Shown here piece after piece: positions 9,529 through 19,034 of a stretch of DNA of 64,000 nt (the stretch's first letter is position 1; the number at the start of each line of letters is the position of its first letter). Position numbers and translations under genes: made by a program. Below the pieces are notes generated by a model, which did not search any database, was not told where the DNA came from, and saw nothing but the letters and a program-made list of their open reading frames with translations. Where the stretch lies: positions 279,631,560-279,695,559 of the forward strand of contig JAYESD010000001.1 of the NCBI GenBank assembly GCA_036927565.1. Direction: 5' to 3'. This stretch comes from Tuctoria greenei (taxonomy: Eukaryota > Streptophyta > Magnoliopsida > Poales > Poaceae).

Positions 9529-10270
9529 GGGGCGTAGCTAGGGTATGTCACCGGTAAAATCGGAAGCGGTTAAGGGATAGACTCGTATCCGGGAAAAACG
9601 GGGCGTTACGGCGCGGGAGAGGGCGGGAGACCGCGCGCGTAGGGAAAAAAAATCGCGTCGGGGGGCGGGAGACCGAGGCGGCTGCGGCCTCGGGCGGTGC
9701 GCGCCGCGCGACGGGGGGGGCGGGGCCCGGCGCTCTGCGCTGCGCTGCAGAGCAGCCGCAGGCGGCGCGGGTCAGGGGGCGGCAGCGGCGTGGGGCCCCC
9801 GGGCGGGCGCGCTCGCTCGCGCGTGCGGGCGTGGCCTCGGGGCGCGGTGCCGGCTCGGCCGGCTGGGCGCTGGCCTGGCCGCCGGGCGGCTCCTTGCTTT
9901 CTTTTTTTTTTCTTTTTTTTTATTCTTTTATATATATATATTATAATATATTTTATTACTTATATTTTATTTATTATTATTTTTTTTATCTATTATTCTT
10001 ATAATATATATTATTAATGTTATATATTTTTTTTCTATTATACTTTTTTTTTATTTTGTTATATATATATTATTTATATATATTTATATTATTCTTTTTT
10101 TTATTCTTATTCCCTATTACAAGTTTTAGCCTATAATTATTGTTTTCTTTCCTTCTTTTGCCACACGTATTTGTATACGCATATGTTTTATTTTTTTTTT
10201 CTTTTATTCTACTAGTGTTTAATGCATGACCATGTATGCAATGCATGATGCGAAAATTTAGGGTGTTACA

Positions 10271-13200
10271 GCCACGCCATGAGAACTCCAAGTCTCATGT
10301 GTGGGTGCCCAAATCCCTTGTGACTAACCTATAAGGACCCAAGCAAGCTTGGGTACCTAAAACCAAGGCATAATTTGTTTTTGCAGGCCTACTCCTCCAG
10401 TGGATCTAAATGGGTGCTAGATAGTGGCTGCACCAACCATATGACATGAGAAAGAAGAATGTCCATTGAGTATGAAGCAAATAAGGATCCACGCGATGGT
10501 ATCTATTTTGGAGACAATAGTCAAGGAAAGGTGTTCGGTACCGGTAAAATTGTCATATCATCTAAACACACTCTTTGTCACGTATTACATGTTGATTCCT
10601 TAGATTATAACCTGATGTCCATATCTCAATTATGTGACAAAGGTTATAATTGCTTGTTCACTAATGAGGGTGTGACCGTCTCTAGGAGGAGTGATGGTTC
10701 CATTGCATTCAAGGGTATGTTAAAGGGAAAGCTTTATCTTGTTGACTTCAACAAGGATAAAGCCGAACTTGACACATGCTTGATTGCAAAGACCAACATG
10801 GGTTGGCTGTGGCATAGATGGCTAGTGCATGTTGGCATGAGGAATCTTCAAAAACTCCTCAAGGGTGATCACGTCCGAGGTTTGAAGGATGTTGTTTTGA
10901 GAAAGACAGACCTTGTAGCGCATGCCAAGTCGGGAAGCAAGTTGGAGCACCTCACCCCGCAAAGAACGTCATGACTACAACAAGACCGTTCGAGCTACTT
11001 CACATGGACTTATTTGGTCCAATTGCTTACATAAGCATCGACGGTAACAAATATGGTTTAGTAGTTGTTGATGATTTTTCTCACTTCACTTGGGTTTTCT
11101 TTTTACATGATAAGGCAAAAACACAAGGAATACTCAAGAAGTTCTTCAATCGAGCTCAAAATGAATTCTCATTGACAATCAAGAACATTCGAAGTGACAA
11201 TGGCACGGAGATCAAAAACACACAAGTGAAGGAGTACCTTGATGAAGAAGGCATAAAGCACGAGTTTTCAGTACCTTACTCCCCTCACCAAAACGGAGTT
11301 GCCGAAAGAAAGAATCGAACCCTTATAGAGATGGCGAGAACAATGCTCGATGAGTACAAGACCTCGGATCGACTTTGGGCAGAAGCGGTCAACACCGCTT
11401 GCCACACCATAAATCGAGTTTATCTTCATCGACTACTCAAGAAGACATCCTATGAGCTATTCGGTTCCAAATGCTATATTTTGAACAAGAAGCCTAGGAC
11501 TTCAAAGTTCGCTTCAAAGTCCGATGAAGGTTTCTTGCTTGGTTATGATTTGAACACTTACACCTATCGTGTCTACAACAAGACCTCCAGACGTGTTGAA
11601 GTTACACATGACGTAGTGTTCGATGAAACTATTGTCTCCCAGAAGGAGCAAGTTGATCCATGTGTGCTAGATAAAGAAGAAGCTCCTTGTCAAGCATTGA
11701 GAAGAATGGCGTTAGGCGAAGTTCGACCACAAGAGCCACCTCTACATATGCATGAGGAAAATGAATCACAAGAGGAGGCCAATGATCAAGGGGGAGCTTC
11801 CATACAAGATCAACTTCAAGAAAGCGAAGATGATCAACAAGTCAATGAGGGCAACCACTTAGGGGGAGAAGAAGATAATCATGAAGATTCAAGACAGCAA
11901 GTACCACACCCAAGAGTACACTATTGCGTCCAAAGGGATCACCCAATCGACAACATCATCGGTGACATCCAAAAGGGAGTAACTACTAGATCTCGCATAG
12001 CTAATTTTTGTGAGCATTACTCGTTTGTGTCCTTTTTGGAACCATGCAGGGTTGAGGATGCATTGAAGGATCCAGATTGGGTAGTGGCCATACAAGAAGA
12101 ACTCAACAATTTCAAAAGAAATGAGGTGTGGGAACTAGTCGAAAGACCAAAATCCAACGTCGTCGGCACCAAATGGGTCTTCCGCAACAAACAAGATGAA
12201 CACGGGGTGGTGACAAGGAACAAGGCACGACTTATGGCCAAAGGATACTCACAAGTAGAAGATTTGGATTTCGATGAGCCCTTTGCTCCCGTAGCTAGAC
12301 TTGAGTCCATTAGAATATTACTTGCATATGCTACTCACCATGATTTCAAGCTCTATCAAATGGATGTGAAAAGCGCCTTCCTCAACGGACCAATCAAGGA
12401 GGAGGTGTATGTGGAGCAACCCCCCGGGTTTGAAGATGAAGAGTTCCCCGACCACGTTTAAATTGCGTAAGGCTCTCTACGGCCTCAAACAAGCTCCTAG
12501 AGCTTGGTATGAGTGTCTTAGAGATTTCTTAATTGAAAATGGCTTTAAGATCGGTAAAGTAGATTATACCCTGTTTACAAAGAACTTTGAAAATGATCTC
12601 TTTGTTTGTCAAATTTATGTTGATGATATAATCTTTGGTTCATTTAACAAATATTTTTCTGAGGAATTTAGCAAAATTATGACAGATAGGTTTGAGATGT
12701 CCATGACGGGAGAGCTAAAGTACTTCTTGGGATTCCAAGTGAGGCAACAAAAGGAAGGGACATTCATAAGCCAAACTAAGTACACTTAAGATATACTCAA
12801 GAAGTTTGGAATGGACAAGGCAAAGCCCATAAAGACTCTCATGGCAACGAATGGCCACTTGGATCTCAATGAAGATGGACCTAGCGTCGACCAAAAGGTA
12901 TATTGCTCCATGATTGGATCTCTACTCTATTTATGTGCATCTAGGCCAGACATTATGTTGAGTGTATGTTTGTGTGCAAGATTTCAAGCCAATCCTAAGG
13001 AGTGTCACTTGACAGCCGTAAAAAGGATCTTGAGATATTTAGTTCATACACCCAACCTTGGTCTTTGGTATCCAAAAGGCTCCAAATTCAATCTCATTGG
13101 TTACTTCAATGCAGATTATGCCAGATGCAAAGTAGATAGAAAAAGTACCTCCGGTACATGCCAATTCCTAGGTAGATCCCTAGTTTCTTGGTCCTCCAAG

Positions 13201-13530
13201 AAACAAAACTCTATTGCCCTATCCATAGCCGAAGCGGAGTATGTTGCAGCCGGGAGTTGTTGTGCACAACTCCTTTGGATGCGACAAACTCTAAGGGATT
13301 ACGGTTACAATATGAATCGTATTCCACTCCTTTGTGATAATGAGAGTGCCATTAAAATTGCCCATAATCCAGTTGAGCACTCTAGAACCAAACACATAGA
13401 CATCCGAGATCACTTCTTGAGAGACCACTCCATGAAAGGAGATATAGCCATTTCCCATGTCAACACCGAAAAACAATTAGCCAACATATTCACCAAACCA
13501 CTTGATGAAAAACGTTTTTACGAGCTTTAA
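10271..13530 (+). pseudogene. Copia 1 pol (protease, integrase, RT, RNase H), broken
   Basis: Starts in the last codons of gag, which end with TAA at 10371-10373. Pol follows in the +1 frame with the protease motif WVLDSGCTNHM, then a premature TGA at 10447-10449. Integrase has the HH...CC finger (LWHRWLVHVG, then CSAC in a shifted frame) and the core D and E regions (SDNGTE, NGVAERKN). RT has NVVGTKWVFRNK and YVDDIIFGS; RNase H runs from about 12811 to the stop at 13530 (ADYARCKVDRKSTSG, AEAEYVAA). Compared with copia 2 and 3 it has lost one T near 10895 (frameshift), 13 codons near 11456 (in frame) and 2 bp near 12459 (frameshift, TAA), and has a TAA at 12787. Not functional. Confidence 0.93.
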
Positions 13531-13809
13531 AATGAACTAAATATCCTTGATGCTCGAAATGTGGCTTGAAAATTTACATACCTGTATGAATTCTTCAAAA
13601 TATGTTGATTGGATTGTGAAAATCATCTCTCTCAATTTTCTCCGAAAAAATATGTCAATTACTAGATCTTGGTGAATTATGGTCATTGCTTGATTGTCGT
13701 ATGCTTACTGATCATATTCATCAAGATTATTTGATTTGTCTTGCCTCCCTATTTTCTAAATAAGTACCTTCGAATATATACGAATGGGCTAGGCATTTAT
13801 TCCCTGGTG

Positions 13810-13965
13810 ACCACGGACTAGTCCGTGGTTACCCAGACTAGTCCGCCCATGCAGACTAGTCCGCAGAGCGCCGGTTAGGCCGGACTAGTCCGGCAGACCA
13901 CAGACTAGTCCGATATAGCCTCTGGAAAAGTTCGGACTAGTCCGATCATTTTCGTACTTGTACGA
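13810..13965. repeat. CGGACTAGTCCG palindrome cluster in copia 1 spacer
   Basis: Seven or so copies of the motif, some with one or two changes. Two copies sit in longer perfect palindromes: ACCACGGACTAGTCCGTGGT (13810-13829, 20 bp) and GCCGGACTAGTCCGGC (near 13883). Confidence 0.9.
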
Positions 13966-14357
13966 TTTTTCGTGTCCATAACCCTAGCCGCCGCCAAACC
14001 CTAATTTCCTCACCCCCACACTTGCCTCAAGCCTTCTCTCTTCGCGCTCGAGCTCCCCAAGGCGATTCCTTGATTCCTCCATCAAAACTTCGCAAGTTTG
14101 GGTGGAAATTGATCTTCTTCGCATAGGGATTGAAGTTCACGGACTTGTCCGGCCTTCAACACCCTCCTCTAAGAGATTCAAACAATTTTTTGGTAAATTT
14201 TTCCCAAAACCCTAGAAATCTCCATTTTCTTCATTGTTAATCGAATAGCCTAGCATCTCTCCTATATACATGCTTCCTTGATGTATTACATTGATGCTAA
14301 GCTAGTTGTGCATTAGGAATCACCATTTGTCTCATTGCTTAGGTTTTTGAGGATGAA

Positions 14358-14440
14358 TACCGGACTAGTCCGGTCCATGCACGGACAAGTCCGGTCACCC
14401 GGACTAGTCCGTGCCTGTACACCGGACTTGTCCGATTTTT
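14358..14440. repeat. Second palindrome cluster before the copia 1 extra ORF
   Basis: Four copies in about 80 bp: ACCGGACTAGTCCGGT (16-bp palindrome), a CGGACAAGTCCG variant, another ACTAGT copy, and CGGACTTGTCCG, which is the reverse complement of the AA variant. Confidence 0.9.
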
Positions 14441-14527
14441 CTGAACTCAAACCTAACCTTTTATTTCCTCAATGCAATTCCTTGTTATCCTTTCTCACCC
14501 ATACCTTGTACAATCCATTCTCAGGGC

Positions 14528-15412
14528 ATGTCGAACTCTCACAATGAAGTTTCTGACTTCGAAGCCGAGATGGAACAAGAAGCCCCGCTTCGGTCCTCGA
14601 CGGACCAAAGCAAGAAGCACCCTTCTGAGCCAGCCCCCTCTCCTCCTCAGTCTCAAAAGAGGGTGGCTCGACGAAAGGTGCCTGCTTCCCGGGCTTCCGC
14701 TGGTGGTGGCCCTAGCTTGGCGAGTGCTCGCCTAGCAAAAGGGAAAGGCAAAGGGATCGCGACGGGCCCGATTGGCCCCCTAAAGATGTCAGCTCTGAAG
14801 CAAGGGGCTCGGGATCCCGCAGAGGAAAATTTCAACGGGAAGGGCAGTGACTCAGCGGCTAAGTTTCGAAATGTTGATTGCTACAACCGTCCGAAGCAAG
14901 TGCCGACGGAAGATTCTGGAGCAACTTCCATGCAGACTTTTACAAGTCTGTATACCTCCAGATGAAGACACCTGTAGTGCGCAGCCAATGGATCGATTGG
15001 GTGCATTTTCAGAAGAAAGGTTGATCACCGTTTGTTGAAGTGGTGGAGTCAGTAGAGAAGCATGGCCTGAAGGATCTCTTTGCCTTCAGGAACAATTGGA
15101 ATGATGAGGTCATAACGCCGTTCTTTGCGACTTGCCATTTCTCAAGTGATGAGGAAGAGAGTGTTACTTGGATGACTCATGGATCCAAGTACAGCATAAC
15201 TTATGAAGAATTTGCAAGTCTGCTACACCTTGACACCTCAAGCCATGACAACTTGATCATCCACAACATAGGTGTAATATAGAAGGACAAGATGAAATTC
15301 CTCTATGAGCCCAACTCCAAGTTCAATCCTCCCTCCACAAAGAACATGAAGCCTTTCTTTGTGGTCTTGAGCAGAGTCCTGAGGAAGACAATTGCCCCCA
15401 AGGATGGGGATG
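14528..15412 (+). pseudogene. Copia 1 extra ORF, N-terminal part (plant retrotransposon protein)
   Basis: ATG at 14528 starts an open stretch to 14965 (MSNSHNEVSDFEAEMEQE...), rich in Ser, Pro and Lys. The frame then shifts; SVYLQMKTPVVRSQWIDW is readable in another frame. A further stretch (15040-15282) contains KHGLKDLFAFRNNWNDEVITP and EEFASLLHLD, ends at TAG, and is followed by MKPFFVVLSRVLRKTIAPKDGD up to 15412. This matches the extra ORF after pol in SIRE-type copia elements, in the 'putative plant transposon protein' group; its function is not known. It is cut by LTR fragment H at 15413. At least one frameshift and one stop make it non-functional. Confidence 0.7.
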
Positions 15413-16809
15413 TGTGACACCCGGTTCCGAATAATGAACCAAGTGAACGCATATGTGTGCCTAGGATGTTCAACACACATACACGAGTGCATTCACAAAA
15501 GAGTATACAGAAAAATTACCACAAAACAAGATTAATTAACCAAATTTTATTACACAATTAAAATATTCTCAAATACAAGCTCTAATGAAGATTAATGACA
15601 AGTTCAACTAATGCAGTAGAAATAAACTAATTAAGCAACTAAGCAAACTAAGCATAAGGGATAACGCAACTCCAATAACACCACAGGCAAAGCTGACGGT
15701 AGACACGGCCTAGAACTCCGCATTATCGCCATTAAACTCACAATCCTGACCTGCAACTATTGGGTGAGGATTGCAAGAGTGAGTACATGTCGTACTCAGC
15801 AAGTGTGGAAAGTATGACATGTGGCTGATTCAAATGACGACAATAATAATGGCTAGTTGCTGAAAAGTACAGTAAAACATTTGAAAAACAATATATCATA
15901 TGTATATGAAGTAAACTCATCATATCCCACAATGAATATTATAGTATAAGTCCATAATCCATATCCATCACCATTATACCATATTTCACCATTACCAATA
16001 ACCATATTTATCACCATGAACCATAATATCATCCCATAACCAATACTAAACCATCCCATAACCAAAACCCTTCTAATCATGTGAGGGTCCAGGTTGATCA
16101 TAACCGGGAGCACGACTATCATGATAGTTTTAGACACACTCTCCAGAGGTTGTACCGCTTTACCCACGTGTTTGTGATTTCATCACCTTTCGATGACTGT
16201 AGAATCTCAATTATGCCGTCTCACACTTCCTTAGGTGTGTGGCCAAGAGATCACACAATAGCCTTTACAAAGGGATTACTAGCCTAATTAGACCCCACTG
16301 AGGTTTTACCGGTGGCGATGTCTCCAACTAAGCACATCTTCAACGAAGGGCCCCCTCTTGAGCCATTCGAATCACAGGGTAGTCCCACCAATCATCAACA
16401 AACCTAATTCGACTACCCATTCCCGATCATCCTTAATGGTCCAAATAGCACTGGCAAAGCCCTAATTAATCAGCTACGCTGTACCCTTACTTGGCCTCGT
16501 GGTGGCACTGTAAATCCTGGATGGTCGCTCCACGAACCGGTCCTTAGATCTAAAGCAAGCAAAACCACCATACATCCAACCCATCCACGTACCAGGCTTG
16601 CTTAGGTCACCCATTACCATATCATATTAAACAGTTCATGTTAACCATAATCTCATAAATACATAATTAAGTTGAGTGGTATAATTGTTTTCCCATCCCA
16701 GTTGATTAAGTGAAGCAAAAAGGTAAAAAGCCCTTCCCGACTCTCTACCATATATTCCAGGTGACAAGGGTGGTCAAACAAAACTAGTAAACTTCCTACC
16801 ATAGGATTC
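15413..16809 (-). repeat. LTR fragment H (Tekay-like), left part
   Basis: Begins TGTGACACCCGGTTCCGAAT like the LTR of element A and stays clearly related to 7428-8759 (same CCATAACC words, the CTCTCCAGAGGTTGTACC region, and the CTTCCTACCATAGGATTC end). It is older and more diverged than A. Element B cuts it at 16810, and GATTC (16805-16809) is duplicated at 29777-29781. The preceding copia bases GGATG also occur at 30258-30262. Confidence 0.85.
16805..16809. repeat. Target-site duplication of element B (left)
   Basis: GATTC directly before the 5' LTR, repeated exactly at 29777-29781 after the 3' LTR. Confidence 0.95.
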
Positions 16810-17208
16810 TGTCGGTACCCTAGAAACCGTACACCCCTTGAGGTTACAAAGATCTCAAAGGGAAGTCATCTACTTGGTTTGAAGACCCTCGGAGGCCCAC
16901 ATGTCAGACATAACCGGACCCGCTTCTCCAACATGGTTAATCCCTGGGTTGCCACGTGTACAACCAAACCGGAGCTACCGCCCACAAGGGGGAAGCTCCG
17001 GGCCGCGTACTGAAACGGCACCTCCGGACTCAACCCTAGACTGAGAGAAGCTCCGGACCTGACACGTGTCGGGTAGCCCCGGAGCTACCTGTTTCCCATA
17101 GCAAGCTCCAGAGCTGCCACGTGTCCAATCGTCGGACCTTCAGCCTCTGACCTCCAGAAGACCTTGTAACGACTCCGGATCTTCAAAGGAGAGCCAAGGA
17201 CTTCAAGA

Positions 17209-17253
17209 CCCGATTAAGTGTCATTAATGCCATATTAATGACACTTAATCGGG
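17209..17253. repeat. Perfect inverted repeat in Tat LTR U3 (20-bp arms, 5-bp loop)
   Basis: The arms are CCCGATTAAGTGTCATTAAT and its exact complement, separated by GCCAT. The 3' LTR copy near 29342-29387 differs by one base at the end; diverged versions occur in the solo LTR (near 32823) and in element C (near 40570). It lies about 135 bp before the TATA box. Confidence 0.93.
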
Positions 17254-17387
17254 CGATCTTAACACCAGTAATGGTGCTGTTAAAGCCCATTGTAGGATCA
17301 TTAAGAGCAATTAAGCGTGTATCAATACTAGTAACCGCCGGGGCCACATATCGGGCCAGGCTAACTTGTAACGGCCTGCCCTTGTAC

Positions 17388-17395
17388 TATAAAAG
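17388..17395 (+). promoter_or_regulatory. TATA box in 5' LTR of element B
   Basis: TATAAAAG in the context CTTGTACTATAAAAGGACAG. It sits in the loop and right arm of an inverted repeat (GGCCTGCCCTT...AAGGACAGGCC). Confidence 0.8.
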
Positions 17396-17659
17396 GACAG
17401 GCCGACGATACACGTGGGGACGTTGACGGACGATCATACGCACCCCCTTACACTCGTGGCAAGCTCATACTGCTAATACAACACCAACACACCCGTGGAG
17501 TAGGGTATTATGCTCAGGCGACCCGAACCACGTAAATTCTTGTGTCTCCTGTGTCAAACTCCTGTTCACCTTCTTGAATCTCCACGCGCCCACACCGAAC
17601 ATCAAACTCCCCTATCACTTTAGTAGTGTAGGGAGATCTGCCGGCTCCAACCGCCGACA

Positions 17660-17678
17660 GTTGGCGTGCCAGGTAGGG
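17660..17678 (+). other. Primer-binding site region of element B
   Basis: GTTGGCGTGCCAGGTAGGG follows the 5' LTR. Element C has a matching site on the minus strand (GCTGGTGCGCCAGGTAGGG). I cannot name the tRNA with confidence. Confidence 0.7.
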
Positions 17679-17696
17679 GCACCTGAGATTTCGAGA

Positions 17697-19031
17697 ATGG
17701 TGAACTCAGCTGCTGGATCATCCAACGGCCAACCTGCTGCTCAGGATGTTGGGGGCAATCCCCCCAATAGGCAGCCACCAGCAGGAGCCTCAGCACCAGC
17801 AGGAGCCACACTCCCACCACCACCATCTTCTCCAGCAAATCGTGCTGGGCAACGTGATGGTGCGCCGGCATCGCTTACTGCGTCGGCAAATCATGACAAC
17901 CCGGAACACGCGCTCCATGCAGCGCGTGCTCTTCTCCAACGTCCACTGCCCCCGGATGCATCTCGGGATGCACTGGAGCAGTGGAGGGCTGATGTGGAGC
18001 ATTTGGTTGCAGCAGCAGTCGAACGCCTCAACAACCAGGGTCCTCCTCCTTCGGGACGAGTCTCGTCGCAGCGGCGGACTTTGTCTGGAAGACTTGGTCC
18101 ACACGCCTCCAATAGCAGGAGACGTGCTGCATCCCAACAAGTGACGTCACTGCCCTCCGGGGCTCGACGCACTCACACGGTATCCAGGCTTTTGACTCAT
18201 GACCTCCGGGCGGAGCTTGATCACCGATACCACCAGCAGGATGGCCGTGTCCATATTGAGCGTGCCCGTGAAAGATGGGAAGCTCAGGACCTTTCTACTC
18301 TAGAAGGAGTAGGAGGAGGCTGTTCAGCTCTAGCCATGCACCTGCGCATGGTTAGATGGCCACAGAAGTTCCGGCCTCACCTGCCGGAAAAATTCGACGG
18401 GACTGTCAATCCCGCCGAATTTCTTCAAATATACTCCACTGCAATCTTGGCAGCTGGAGGAAACGAGGCCGTGATGGCCAATTATTTTCCAGTAGCCTTA
18501 ACTGGGACCGCCAGGTCCTGGTTTATGAGCCTTCCACCCAACTCTATCAACAGTTGGGAGGAGCTGTGCCGTCAGTTCACTGCCAACTTCGGGAGTTCAT
18601 ACACCCGACCAGGCACTAAACTAGACCTTTTTGCGGTCGTGCAAAAAGGGGGAGAATCCTTGCGGTCATTCATCCAAAGGTTATCTCAGGTACGAAACAC
18701 TATCCCTTCTATCTCTAGCGCCTCTGTCATTGTGGCATTCAGACAGGGCGTGCGGGACAAGAAGATGTTGGAGAAGCTGGCGATCAAGGAGATCACCAGC
18801 GTCACGGAACTCTTCAGCCTGGCAGATAAATGTGCCAGAGCTGTGGAGGGCCGAGAAATGCACTCCAAACCAGCCTCGGAGGATCACAAGAAATCCTCCA
18901 AAAAAGAAGCCGCTACCTCCAGGGGTGGCAAGAAGAAAAAGAAGACCAACGGCAAGAAAAAGCCGTTGGCCGGCACATCCAACGTTGCAACTGCTGCAAC
19001 TCCGGGTGGCCGGGGGCCACGCCCCGAGAAG
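17697..19031 (+). pseudogene. Gag of element B
   Basis: ATG at 17697 (MVNSAAGSSNG) fits the sister copy in C (MVNSATGSSNG). About 445 residues: a low-complexity N-terminus rich in Pro, Ala and Gly; a central retrotransposon gag domain with PEKFDGTVNPAEFLQIY, FPVALTGTARSWFMSLPP and SWEELCRQFTANF; then a basic Lys-rich stretch. A TGA at 19032-19034 interrupts the frame; element C has a sense codon there. The same frame continues past the stop into a CCHC-like knuckle, CPIHKTGSHSLEDC, with His in place of the second Cys. Gag and pol were probably one frame. Confidence 0.88.
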
Positions 19032-19034
19032 TGA

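Larger units (their letters stand above)
1..10270 (-). mobile_element. Element A: Ty3/gypsy chromovirus (Tekay/Del-like), young, left LTR cut by window edge
   Basis: This is a minus-strand LTR retrotransposon. In element order it has the 5' LTR (7428-10270), initiator-Met PBS (7412-7424), an upstream ORF (6175-7023), gag-pol (1294-5865), PPT (1307-1320) and 3' LTR (1-1306, truncated by the window). LTR ends read TGTGACACCC...GGGTGTTACA on the plus strand, an imperfect terminal inverted repeat. Over the 1.3 kb where both LTRs are visible I count by eye about three substitutions plus length changes in homopolymers. With the unbroken gag-pol frame this marks a recent insertion. It lies inside copia element 1, whose sequence resumes at 10271; GCCAC (10271-10275) should be one copy of the target duplication. 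Lineage is inferred from protein motifs, PBS and LTR length. Confidence 0.93.
7428..10270 (-). repeat. 5' LTR of element A, 2843 bp
   Basis: Bounded by TGTGACACCC at 7428 and GGGTGTTACA at 10270 (plus-strand reading), with the PBS directly to its left. The part from 8974 onward is duplicated at 1-1306. It contains a CCATAACC-type tandem repeat (7976-8052), a G/C-rich block (about 9610-9890) and an A/T-rich block (about 9900-10115). The first 1.33 kb is related to the older LTR fragment H at 15413. Confidence 0.95.
13531..14527 (+). other. Copia 1 spacer between pol and the extra ORF
   Basis: I see no gene here. It carries two clusters of the CGGACTAGTCCG-type palindrome (13810-13965 and 14358-14440). 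Between them are CCCTAA/CCCTAG words and a stretch resembling a 5' untranslated region, so it may be the leader or promoter region of the extra ORF. Confidence 0.6.
16810..17659 (+). repeat. 5' LTR of element B, 850 bp
   Basis: Starts TGTCGGTACCC and ends CCGCCGACA, followed by the PBS. It contains a perfect 20-bp-stem inverted repeat (17209-17253) and a TATA box inside another inverted repeat (near 17372-17404). Confidence 0.95.
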
